In this document: positions 1 to 8,244 of the stretch, one piece after another | Layout of the letters: each line of letters begins with the position of its first letter | How positions within the stretch are numbered: position 1 is the stretch's first letter | Assembly (NCBI RefSeq): GCF_019749255.1 | Contig: NZ_JACWFH010000017.1 | Coordinates: 1 to 64,000 of the forward strand | DNA from: Mesobacillus maritimus | GTDB taxonomy: Bacteria > Bacillota > Bacilli > Bacillales > Cytobacillaceae | Length of the DNA: 64,000 nucleotides | Direction of reading: 5' to 3' | Position numbers and translations under genes: made by a program | The notes under the pieces: model-generated | What the model was told of the DNA's origin: nothing | What the model saw: the letters and a program-made list of their open reading frames with translations, nothing else | The model's database searches: none

Positions 1-15
1 AACTCTCCAATAAAA
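1..15 (-). rRNA. rrs: 16S rRNA gene, first ~15 nt (partial)
   Basis: Read on the minus strand, the window edge ends with TTTTATTGGAGAGTT, which matches the 5' terminus of Bacillus 16S rRNA just before the universal TTGATCCTGGCTCAG primer site. The gene would continue leftwards outside the window. The leader and promoter behind it at 111-287 support the reading. The exact mature 5' end cannot be fixed from so few bases. Confidence 0.75.
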
Positions 16-110
16 TGTAGAGTGATTAGCTCATAAAATAAAACGTTGGCTCATGTATTTCTATGATTAATAGAAGAAACATGAATAATTTATTATTTGT
101 TGACGCTTGT

Positions 111-130
111 TTGTTTAGTTTTCAAAGAAC
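111..130 (-). promoter_or_regulatory. rrn leader boxA-like element
   Basis: The minus strand reads GTTCTTTGAAAACTAAACAA. This resembles the conserved leader and spacer sequence found before 16S and 23S genes in Bacillus rrn operons, where boxA-type antitermination signals lie. It is about 100 nt upstream of the 16S start. Confidence 0.6.
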
Positions 131-258
131 AATGTTTTCACCGTCACTCAGAAGCGACGTTTATTAATATCTCATATCCAACTCAATAAATCAAGTAAAA
201 TATTATTTCAAAATAACTTATTTCAATGAGTAGTTGCTGTATTTAACAGCGAAAACTA

Positions 259-287
259 ACTATATAACAGAATAATTAACTCGTCAA
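259..287 (-). promoter_or_regulatory. Sigma-A promoter for the rrn operon
   Basis: On the minus strand TTGACG (282-287) and TATAGT (259-264) are separated by 17 bp, giving a start near position 252, about 240 nt before the 16S gene. A tandem second rrn promoter may exist nearer the gene, but I could not identify it with confidence. The rest of 1-433 holds no gene that I can see. Confidence 0.6.
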
Positions 288-433
288 CACTTTATTAAAA
301 AAGTATTGATGAAGTGTTTTTTTGTTAGGCTGTCTGAAGCAGCTAAATAAGAATACCACCCCTCCTACCATCAAGCAATAGAAATATTTTACATTTAGAG
401 GTTTCCTTCTTGTAGATCAAATAGTGTTTTCAT

Positions 434-463
434 AAAAAAAACGATGACCCCGAAGGATCATCG
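434..463 (-). terminator. Rho-independent terminator of the acx operon
   Basis: A nine-pair stem (CGATGATCC against GGGTCATCG, one G-U pair) closes a UUCG tetraloop and is followed on the minus strand by eight Ts. It lies directly after the acxC stop codon and separates the operon from the rrn promoter. Confidence 0.9.
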
Positions 464-474
464 CTTAGGTTCAT

Positions 475-978
475 TTAAGCTTTTACCGTTGGCAGTGGTT
501 TCTTCAACCATTCATTGTAGAAGGTATCAATATCTGGTTCGAAATCAAGCACAATTGGGTACCATGGTGGGACAGCTTCTACGTCTAACTGAGAGGCGCA
601 TCCTGGGCAATAGTATTCACGAATCACCTGCCACTCTGGATCTGGTGACATGAGTTTCGGATATATTTCGTTCATTTTCTCCTCGGTATCGCGAACATAA
701 ATTCTTGCGTGTAGCTTCCAATTGTCTTTATAACCACAGAACTCATGACCGCAGTCGCATTTGACGATCCGATCGCCGTTTGCTTTTTGAACAATATATA
801 GATGCAATCCATATGGAAGCAAGATTGGATCATCCCAGCTTACACGATCTTGCAATACTTCGCGATACACTTCAAAACGTTCAGGGTCTTTATGGCTCGT
901 CATCATATCTTTTAATTGATAGAATTCTAATGTCCCGTCAATTAATTCGTTTATCCTTCTTTTATCGTATTTGGCCAA
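475..978 (-). CDS. acxC: Acetone carboxylase gamma subunit
   Basis: This is the small subunit of the ATP-dependent acetone carboxylase, which makes acetoacetate from acetone and bicarbonate in the cytoplasm. At 167 residues it fits the ~168-residue family length. Cysteine clusters CDCGHEFC (about residues 74-81) and CPGC (about 123-126) are probable metal-binding knuckles. It is the last gene of acxA-acxB-acxC, 26 bp after acxB. The start is TTG (TTGGCCAAA) behind a GAGGTG ribosome binding site. Identification rests on gene order and sizes as well as sequence. An acetophenone carboxylase-type enzyme is a less likely alternative. Confidence 0.88.
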   Translation of the reverse strand: MAKYDKRRINELIDGTLEFYQLKDMMTSHKDPERFEVYREVLQDRVSWDDPILLPYGLHLYIVQKANGDRIVKCDCGHEFCGYKDNWKLHARIYVRDTEEKMNEIYPKLMSPDPEWQVIREYYCPGCASQLDVEAVPPWYPIVLDFEPDIDTFYNEWLKKPLPTVKA

Positions 979-1004
979 CGCCTTTCACCTCTTTGTCTAA
1001 TTTT

Positions 1005-3296
1005 TTAGTTGGAGATTTTTTTTGATTGCTTAAAACGATTAATATGCGCCCCTAATGTTGGAACTCCCAAATCATCTTCATAAATCATCCATTCTTCAGG
1101 AATGTCCCAGAAGCCCTTGAACTCATCAGTGAACTTTTCACTTAAAGCAAAGCTTTGTGCGTACATATGTCTGACTTGCAATGCCGCATCTTCGTTTAGA
1201 ATCTTGGTACGTTCACCTTTCATCCACTCTTTTGTTGGCACACTACGCTCCAAACGCTGCTTACGAATTTCCTTGCGTTTTTCTTGTGTCCCTTTTACAT
1301 CCAATGTGTATACGCCTTTTTCTTCTGTAAAGACACAGCCAAAGACTTGCTCTGCATAGCGAAGCAGAATATATTTTTCATTCAAGTCGTTCTCAACAAG
1401 TTTCGGATCTCTTTCAAGTGGGTCTCCAAAGCCTGGGCCACCACGGAGATAGTTCATTATGACATCATAGTCACCGAACTGCTCTTGTGTTGACACCGCC
1501 TGTCTGTCACGGTGGATGACTTCTGCTTCCATATTGTCTTCAAAAGTTGGGTTATCTGGATCAACATCGCCACCTAATGGAATTGGCAAGCCTTTCTCAA
1601 TTCGCTCTTTAATGTTTGTTTTGTTCGCTTGGAATCGGTAACCGGCTGCTGCCGGATATCCACCCATTAAACCGCCATCTGTTGCCATGACACCCGAGCC
1701 TGCAACGAACATCGTCCATTCTTGTGCACCCCAGCCCAAACGGAGAGATTGCCAGCCGTTTCCACCGCGATACTTCCCTGCTCCACCTGATCCAGGTAAA
1801 ATTTGTCTGCCCAAGAAGATGAGTGGCTCAAGTAGCTCCCAAATTTCCATGTCTCCCATGTCACCTTCTGGATTCCAGAGCGCCGCTGAGTGACTGATAC
1901 CATCTTGAACCGCACTTGCGCCGACTCCACAGGAGGAGGTTTCAAAGCTATTCATCGCCGATAATTGACCATATTGGTCGTATCCGCCACCCATCAGCCA
2001 GTTTGAGGTATGGGCATTCCCTGCGTTGACTTCCTCTAAATAGCCACGACTAAAATACGATCGACTCAAGCCACGCCATAATGGCGACCATGCAGCCACG
2101 AGCGCATGCCATGTATTAGAATGGGCTGAGCGAATATCATCTGGATTAAACCACGAACCATATGGAATGCCAAATTTACTCGCATAATAAGCACCATCAT
2201 TAATCCGGTCATTTGGAACGAGGGTTTGTGACAGCATGACCCAAATACCACTCGTAATTGATACTGGTGTCGCATTAAACGGATGCCAGCCCCAACGGTT
2301 GGCGCCTTCAAAGTCAATTTCAAGCTGAGCATCTTTATGAACGGTAATCTCTGATGGTGTATGAATAATTGAATTTAGCTTTGCAAACGATGGCAAATCT
2401 AAGTCCTTAAATGGAACATCAACGAAACTAGATTGACGGTATTTTCCAGGAACTAACATCGTTTTTACCTGATTCACAAAACCACGGCGACCATCTTCGA
2501 TAATTTCACGCATAAATTGTTTATACGCGTCCACGCCTTCTTCTTTGATTAAATCTAAAACCAAGTCACGAATCATATGACAACCGGCAATCCTTGTTTT
2601 TTCATCAAGTGTCCAATATTTAACCGCACGAACCGATCTTGTACTTTCTAAAATCCAGTCTTTCGAAAGCGTATCGTTTTGACCAATCTTTCGGCAGGTT
2701 ACCTGGTAGCCGTCATCATATCTTTGAACAGGACCCATTGGCATACTTCCTGGTGCAGAGGCACCTGTATCGATAACATGTGTTACCCCGCCTGCCCAGC
2801 CAACGACTTCTCCTTCCCAGAAAATTGGAACAAGGGTATGAACATCACATGTATGAACATTTCCTACATGGTTGTCGTTATTACAGAAAATATCTTTATC
2901 CGCAATCCCTGGATTGTCTTCATAATCATTTTCAATCATAAATTTAATTGCGGCACCCATGGTTCCTACGTGGATTATGATGCCTGTCGAAGTAACAATG
3001 GAATCCGCTTCAGGTGTGTACAAACTAAAGCATAATTCACCTTCTTGCTCAACGATTGGCGATGCTGCTACTTTCTTGGCGGTTTCGCGTGCATGAACGA
3101 CTCCACCACGTAGCTTTGAATATATTTTTTCAAAACGAATTGGATCAGTTTCCTTAAACGGAAGCGTCTTTAAGCCTGCATAGTGACCAGTTTCTCTACT
3201 AACTTCGTCCATTTCTTTACGCATTTGCTTTAACGTTTTTCCGTCCCAGCCAATCGGCTGTTTCGTTTGTTGAACGTCTGATAGAGTTTTAGCCAA
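1005..3296 (-). CDS. acxB: Acetone carboxylase alpha subunit (hydantoinase B family)
   Basis: This is the large HyuB/oxoprolinase-B family subunit, about 763 residues, close to the ~776 of characterised alpha subunits. In this family it carries the carboxylation site, receiving phosphorylated acetone and carbonate intermediates. The sequence shows the HyuB hallmarks NDNHVGNVHTCD and GGGYDQYGQ, plus a glycine-rich GPGFGDPLERDP near the C-terminus. I place the start at TTG 3296 (TTGGCTAAA) because GGGAGG is eight bases upstream. An in-frame TTG at 3302 lies too close to the ribosome binding site. It is 30 bp after acxA, so the two are surely co-transcribed. Confidence 0.9.
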   Translation of the reverse strand: MAKTLSDVQQTKQPIGWDGKTLKQMRKEMDEVSRETGHYAGLKTLPFKETDPIRFEKIYSKLRGGVVHARETAKKVAASPIVEQEGELCFSLYTPEADSIVTSTGIIIHVGTMGAAIKFMIENDYEDNPGIADKDIFCNNDNHVGNVHTCDVHTLVPIFWEGEVVGWAGGVTHVIDTGASAPGSMPMGPVQRYDDGYQVTCRKIGQNDTLSKDWILESTRSVRAVKYWTLDEKTRIAGCHMIRDLVLDLIKEEGVDAYKQFMREIIEDGRRGFVNQVKTMLVPGKYRQSSFVDVPFKDLDLPSFAKLNSIIHTPSEITVHKDAQLEIDFEGANRWGWHPFNATPVSITSGIWVMLSQTLVPNDRINDGAYYASKFGIPYGSWFNPDDIRSAHSNTWHALVAAWSPLWRGLSRSYFSRGYLEEVNAGNAHTSNWLMGGGYDQYGQLSAMNSFETSSCGVGASAVQDGISHSAALWNPEGDMGDMEIWELLEPLIFLGRQILPGSGGAGKYRGGNGWQSLRLGWGAQEWTMFVAGSGVMATDGGLMGGYPAAAGYRFQANKTNIKERIEKGLPIPLGGDVDPDNPTFEDNMEAEVIHRDRQAVSTQEQFGDYDVIMNYLRGGPGFGDPLERDPKLVENDLNEKYILLRYAEQVFGCVFTEEKGVYTLDVKGTQEKRKEIRKQRLERSVPTKEWMKGERTKILNEDAALQVRHMYAQSFALSEKFTDEFKGFWDIPEEWMIYEDDLGVPTLGAHINRFKQSKKISN

Positions 3297-3326
3297 ATTC
3301 AATTCCTCCCTTAAAATAGATTAAGA

Positions 3327-5462
3327 TTATTTTACTTCCTTTAAGTGGAAAATCCGGTGCTCATCTAGATAAGCTTCAAAGCCATTTGGAACAACCAAAG
3401 TCGTTGCGGTTGATTCTAAAATTGAAAACGCCGGGATTTTGTTACCAGGCATTAATTTTTCCATTTCGAAAATATTGGCTTGAAGATGCTCTCCATCCCA
3501 ATAAATATTGCGGTGTCCAAGAAACGCATCTGCTGGAGGGGTCTCCCCATAGATTGGCTCCTCTGGAATTTGTGGTTTTGCTACATCGACGACGCCACGA
3601 ACAATCGCACCCGTAATCGAGTAGCCAAGCTCCGGCGATAATGCAGCCTTTGCATAAACCCTTGCATAGGTTTCTTCAAAAGTCTCAATCAACGTTTGCC
3701 AATCATCCACAGAGGTAAAAGCAGAAATCGGCGCTTCAATTTCCAAATCGTTTAATTGCCCTTGATACTGCATACGGAAAAGAAGTTTAAAATCGACTTC
3801 TTCTGATGCATAATCATTTTTCTTAAATTCCTCTGTTACTTTTTCCTTTAGTTCATCCCATGCTGCTTGTAGTTCTCTACCAGCAAATAACACATCACTG
3901 TCTTCTGCATGTTCAGCAACATTGAGATCCAATGTTTTATCATAACGATATTCAAAGTCCGCAGCTCCACATCCAAACGCAGAGAATCCAGCCGCCCACG
4001 CAGGAATCAGAACATCTTCAAATCCTAGACCCTTCGTGTAACCAGCGGTATGCAACGGACCGCCGCCACCATAGGAGAAGCACACATACTGTGATGGGGA
4101 ATAACCTTTTCCAAGAATCATCGATTCTAGATAGTTGCGTAACTGCGATTCTAGTAATTCGATGACCCCATATGCAGCATCTTCCACACTTAAACCAAGT
4201 GGGTCAGCAATTTGTTCTTTGACAGCTTGATAGGCTTTTTCTCTTGAAAGCTTAATAACACCGCCAATGAAGTTATCAGGGTTAATCAGCCCAAGCACAA
4301 CGTGACAATCAGATACCGTGACAGTATCTAGACCACCCTGTGGATTACATACACCAACACGAGAACCGGCACTGTCTGGTCCAAGGGTAATGTTTCCATA
4401 GTTCGGATCAATCCGAACAAAACTTCCTGTTCCTGCCCCCGTTGTATCCATTGAAACAAGTGGCAATGACAAAACAAGACGTGCCATATCTGGGCTTGTA
4501 TTAATCGACAACTCTCCTTGAGTAATCAGTCCGATATCAAAACTGGTTCCGCCAATATCTGAGCAGGCAACATTTTTCAAACCTAGTTTTTCAGCTAAAT
4601 ATTTAGCCCCAACCATTCCACCAATAGGTCCGGACACACATGTTCTCGCTAACTCGTTCGCTTTAATACTGATCGTTCCACCATGACTGGCCATAATCCG
4701 CAAGTCAAACTCGGTTCCTGCTTCTCTAAGGGCAGTATCAATGTTGGCTAAGGTTTGACGAGAAGGCTCGGCAGCATACGCTTCGACAATCGTTGTATTG
4801 GTCCGGTGTGATTCTTTTCGAACTGGATAATAATCAACCGTTGCAAAGACTTTAATGTCTTTATTGGATCTTTTAACCACTTGTTCAGCCATATCTCTTA
4901 CTTTTCTTTCATGTGCTGGATATTTATATGAATGAAGCAAGCTAATCACGATTGCCTCAACATCTTCTTCGATTAATTTTTGTACCGCTGCTTCTACTTC
5001 ATGCTCGTAAAGCGGAATGACAACGTTTCCAAAAAGGTCCACCCTCTCTGTTACCCCAACGGTCCATTTTCTTGGAACGAGCGGCGGGTCAAAATGGTGG
5101 GTATTAATATGAATTCGGTCAGAATAAGAGTAACCGAGGAAAGATTGAAGTCCACGGCCCATCCGGTGGTTATCTTCCATCCCTTTATTGACCACTAGAC
5201 CGACACGACGTCCTACGCGAGAAACAAGACGATTGAGCATCGCGGTCCCAGAATAAACACCTGCTAGTAGATTCGGAAATTCTACTTCTGGTTTTGTCTC
5301 CCATTGGTCCAAGGCATCTCTCGCAGAGTTTAATAGTCCAATATGTTCGTCCATTGGAGTCGTTTGTGCCTTCCCTACAACAAAATCCCCTTTTTCATCA
5401 ATAATGAATGTGTCTGTCATTGTTCCACCTGCATCAATGGCAAGAATTTGTGATTTGGCCAA
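3327..5462 (-). CDS. acxA: Acetone carboxylase beta subunit (hydantoinase A family)
   Basis: This is a 711-residue HyuA/oxoprolinase-A subunit with an actin/ASKHA-like ATPase fold that activates the substrates with ATP. The N-terminal phosphate loop AIDAGGTMTDTFIID (about residues 8-22), a central CSDIGGTSFDIG and SYGGGGPLHTAGY near residue 465 are the family nucleotide-binding segments. The length matches the ~717-residue family members. Translation starts at TTG (TTGGCCAAA) behind a GGGAGAGAG site. It is the first gene of the operon, about 90 nt downstream of the start expected from the sigma-54 promoter at 5563-5579. Confidence 0.9.
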   Translation of the reverse strand: MAKSQILAIDAGGTMTDTFIIDEKGDFVVGKAQTTPMDEHIGLLNSARDALDQWETKPEVEFPNLLAGVYSGTAMLNRLVSRVGRRVGLVVNKGMEDNHRMGRGLQSFLGYSYSDRIHINTHHFDPPLVPRKWTVGVTERVDLFGNVVIPLYEHEVEAAVQKLIEEDVEAIVISLLHSYKYPAHERKVRDMAEQVVKRSNKDIKVFATVDYYPVRKESHRTNTTIVEAYAAEPSRQTLANIDTALREAGTEFDLRIMASHGGTISIKANELARTCVSGPIGGMVGAKYLAEKLGLKNVACSDIGGTSFDIGLITQGELSINTSPDMARLVLSLPLVSMDTTGAGTGSFVRIDPNYGNITLGPDSAGSRVGVCNPQGGLDTVTVSDCHVVLGLINPDNFIGGVIKLSREKAYQAVKEQIADPLGLSVEDAAYGVIELLESQLRNYLESMILGKGYSPSQYVCFSYGGGGPLHTAGYTKGLGFEDVLIPAWAAGFSAFGCGAADFEYRYDKTLDLNVAEHAEDSDVLFAGRELQAAWDELKEKVTEEFKKNDYASEEVDFKLLFRMQYQGQLNDLEIEAPISAFTSVDDWQTLIETFEETYARVYAKAALSPELGYSITGAIVRGVVDVAKPQIPEEPIYGETPPADAFLGHRNIYWDGEHLQANIFEMEKLMPGNKIPAFSILESTATTLVVPNGFEAYLDEHRIFHLKEVK

Positions 5463-5562
5463 ATAAAACTCTCTCCCTTCGAATAAAAAGTCATTCTATT
5501 TTTACAGCAATACAATCTAGGCAGCTTATGTAGGCTATCGTTTTTGCTGTTACTTTTATAAA

Positions 5563-5579
5563 TGCAAGTAGCGTGCCAA
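5563..5579 (-). promoter_or_regulatory. Sigma-54 (-24/-12) promoter of acxABC
   Basis: The minus strand reads TTGGCACGCTACTTGCA. This fits the sigma-54 consensus (TGGCAC, five bases, TTGC) with the invariant GG and GC 10 bp apart. It lies 101 bp before acxA and faces away from the divergent sigma-54 activator gene. Confidence 0.92.
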
Positions 5580-5645
5580 CTTTAAAAAACTGCTAAATCT
5601 ACTATTTATTAGAGGCTGAAAAATGATATTCCAATCAAACTGTAG

Positions 5646-5671
5646 TGTTTCGCTACACCTGTAGCGCTACA
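5646..5671. promoter_or_regulatory. Probable activator binding sites (UAS) of the acx operon
   Basis: A perfect 12-bp palindrome TGTAGCGCTACA (5660-5671) is preceded 14 bp away by the related TGTTTCGCTACA (5646-5657). The pair lies about 70-105 bp upstream of the sigma-54 promoter, the usual distance for enhancer-like activator sites. The cognate protein is most likely the adjacent AcoR-like regulator. That assignment is inference. Confidence 0.65.
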
Positions 5672-5846
5672 AGTGTTTTTGAATACAACAAAATACCCAT
5701 TGATTTAACTGATGAGTTCCTGTAATATTTTAAATAGACTGAATATTCTACATAAAGTAATTACCCCACTCCTTAGAAGTTTGTCTTCACTCCTCTTAGA
5801 CATGTTTTTGTAAAACTTTCGAATACATACCAGGAGGTTTTAGATA

Positions 5847-7799
5847 GTGGAAAACCCTTTTCTCTCCATCTTTTCCACTCAAGATTTGTTCAATAAAGCT
5901 GGAGAAATCAAATCGAAGTGGGAAAATTTTATCACTGATCCTGAAAAACGTGAAAGTCTGCAGCCCTTCATTCGGAATGATATACTCGATTCATGGAGCC
6001 GTTGCCAAACCATTGGTCTTAATCCAGAACAAAAACATGCTAGAACAGCTCTTACCTCCCATGAACTAAACAACCTCCTCACAGAATCGGCGCTTTATCG
6101 TGCCGCCAAACCGATCATCGATTATATTTACCATACATTAGTAGGAACAGGTTATTTGATTACTTTAAATGATGAAACAGGCAGAATGATATATTTAAAA
6201 GGTGAATCAGAGATGATGAGAAAAGTAGAAAAGGTGAATTTTTCACCCGGAATGGACTGGAGTGAAAGTGCCGCTGGAACCAATGCCATTGGGACAAGCA
6301 TTGTTGCCCAAAAGCCTATTCAGGTTTTTTCTGCTGAACATTTTTGTGAAGGCTTTCATTCTATGACCTGTTCATCGGCACCGGTTTTTCACCCCTTTTC
6401 AAAACAAGTCATGGGTGCTATTGACTTTACTGGACTTTGGCCAAGCACCCAACCACACACGCTTGGTTTAGCTGTCTCCCTTGCGCAAATGATTGAACAA
6501 CAACTCCTTGTGATGTACAAACAAAAATATACCCAACTAGAAGAGTACTATCGTGTTTGTACAGCAAAATGGAAGAATCAACCGATTCTTGTTTTTAGTA
6601 ACGATTATGTACTGATTAATGGAAACCACCAATTACTTCATGCGTTAAACTTAACAGAACAAAGAACAAACGAATCTCATGTAAAAATAAAGAAGTTGCT
6701 CGAACATCCAGAAAAGTCGTTGAATAAAGTAGATGACTATCAATTCATTCAAATAAAGCCAATTATCATCAATCATGAAGAAATTGGATATGTCGTGATT
6801 TTCAATCACAAAAAAGGTCATTCACTTAGCTCTCTCTCTCCTAGCAAAACTCACCAGTTAATTGGGGAGTCAGCTGAAATAAAGCTGATTTTACAAAAAG
6901 GTCAGCAGCTTGCATCAATCGACACACCGATTCTGGTCACCGGTGAAACAGGAACAGGCAAAGAGCTCGTGGCCAGGTACCTTCATGAAGTGAGCTCAAG
7001 AAAGGATAAACCTTTCATTGCCATCAATTGTGGTGCCATTCAAAAGGATTTACTTGCTAGTGAACTATTTGGGTATGAAAGCGGAACCTTTACTGGCGGC
7101 AAAAAAGAAGGAAAACGCGGAAAGTTTGAAGAAGCAAATGGCGGCACCATCTTTTTGGACGAAATTGGCGAAATGCCATTGGACTCACAGGTGCATTTAC
7201 TCCGGGTGTTACAGGAAAAAGAAATCACAAGATTAGGTTCTTCTAAAAATATTAAAATTGATGTAAAAATCATTGGTGCAACAAATCGAAACTTAGAAGA
7301 AATGATTGAGGAAGGAAAGTTTCGAAAAGATTTATATTTCCGCCTGAACGTGATTTCGTTTAAGGTTCCTTCGTTACGGGAAAGAAAAGAAGATATCCTC
7401 CCAATTTGTGAATACTATCTTTCTCTTTTTACAAAAAAGTACGATAAGACCTCTTATGTTCACTTGTCCGAGAAAACAAAAAGGTTCTTCTTAAGTTATT
7501 CATGGCCAGGGAATATCAGAGAGTTAAGAAATGCGATTGAACATGCGGTGATCTTCAGTGATTCCGTGGAAATTGACAGAAGCTACCTTCCAGATTATTT
7601 AGCTGATCTAAAGTCAAAAAATTCTCTTGATACCCAAACGCACTCAAACTTAAATGTTGTCGAAAATACGGAGAGGCAACAAATTCAAAATCTCCTTATT
7701 GAAACAGACTGGAATATTTCAGCAGTATCAAGAGAGTTAAACGTGGCCAGAACCACCTTATATCGGAAAATGAGAAAATATAAAATTAGGGAAAAATAG
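5847..7799 (+). CDS. acxR: Sigma-54-dependent activator of acetone carboxylase (AcoR/AcxR-like)
   Basis: This 650-residue enhancer-binding protein is divergent from acxABC. An N-terminal GAF-type sensor (ESAAGTNAIGTS near 145) is followed by a PAS-like linker, an AAA+ domain with Walker A GETGTGKE (about 366-373) and Walker B GGTIFLDEIGEMP, and a Fis-type helix-turn-helix at the C-terminus (SAVSRELNVARTTLYRKM). The sigma-54 contact loop, normally GAFTGA, reads GTFTGG here (about 412). The start is GTG behind AGGAGG. It presumably senses acetone or a related metabolite and activates the sigma-54 promoter opposite. The symbol is by context only. Confidence 0.88.
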   Translation: MENPFLSIFSTQDLFNKAGEIKSKWENFITDPEKRESLQPFIRNDILDSWSRCQTIGLNPEQKHARTALTSHELNNLLTESALYRAAKPIIDYIYHTLVGTGYLITLNDETGRMIYLKGESEMMRKVEKVNFSPGMDWSESAAGTNAIGTSIVAQKPIQVFSAEHFCEGFHSMTCSSAPVFHPFSKQVMGAIDFTGLWPSTQPHTLGLAVSLAQMIEQQLLVMYKQKYTQLEEYYRVCTAKWKNQPILVFSNDYVLINGNHQLLHALNLTEQRTNESHVKIKKLLEHPEKSLNKVDDYQFIQIKPIIINHEEIGYVVIFNHKKGHSLSSLSPSKTHQLIGESAEIKLILQKGQQLASIDTPILVTGETGTGKELVARYLHEVSSRKDKPFIAINCGAIQKDLLASELFGYESGTFTGGKKEGKRGKFEEANGGTIFLDEIGEMPLDSQVHLLRVLQEKEITRLGSSKNIKIDVKIIGATNRNLEEMIEEGKFRKDLYFRLNVISFKVPSLRERKEDILPICEYYLSLFTKKYDKTSYVHLSEKTKRFFLSYSWPGNIRELRNAIEHAVIFSDSVEIDRSYLPDYLADLKSKNSLDTQTHSNLNVVENTERQQIQNLLIETDWNISAVSRELNVARTTLYRKMRKYKIREK

Positions 7800-7862
7800 A
7801 CTTGATTCCAAACAATCAATGAAAGCAATAAACAACAACTTAATACATTCATTATTAAATGA

Positions 7863-7895
7863 AATAGCAACTGCATGGTTCAGTTGCTATTTTTG
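7863..7895 (+). terminator. Rho-independent terminator after acxR
   Basis: An 11-bp perfect stem (AATAGCAACTG against CAGTTGCTATT) with a 7-nt loop is followed by a T-run. Confidence 0.85.
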
Positions 7896-7955
7896 TTCAA
7901 TATATTTTGTCTTTAAAACACCAGACTTTCAATTTGTATTTCTAAATGCCATCCT

Positions 7956-8096
7956 TTAAGAAAAAAGCGATTGTTCTATTCTCCGGTAATCCCTTTCATT
8001 TTGAAGAAGAAATTCAATATTTTTCAGCATACCTGCACCTTTTAAGTGTGGAGATGCTACCATCCATACATTGAAACCCCAATCCCTAATTGATAA
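7956..8096 (-). pseudogene. Possible gene remnant in the acxR-namA gap
   Basis: The 7896-8244 gap has no intact gene. On the minus strand a 46-codon open stretch has protein-like composition (contains DWGFNVWMVASPHLKG and FLLQNERDYRRIEQ) and ends at a TAA at 7956. It has no start codon context and is closed upstream by TGA. I do not recognise the family. It may be the 3' remnant of a decayed gene or chance. Confidence 0.25.
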
Positions 8097-8244
8097 TCAT
8101 TCCTTACGTAAGCCAGAAAATTGAATTCTAAAAGTAAACGACCTATACTGTTACATTGTAAGAAACCTTAGGTTAGGCGACTTATAAACGAAAGTTGACT
8201 GTATGGGAAATACATATAAATTTATTTGCATAGGAGTTTTTAGA

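Noticed and set aside
2679-3035. 118-codon plus-strand ORF inside acxB
   Set aside because: It is a shadow frame of a well conserved gene on the other strand.
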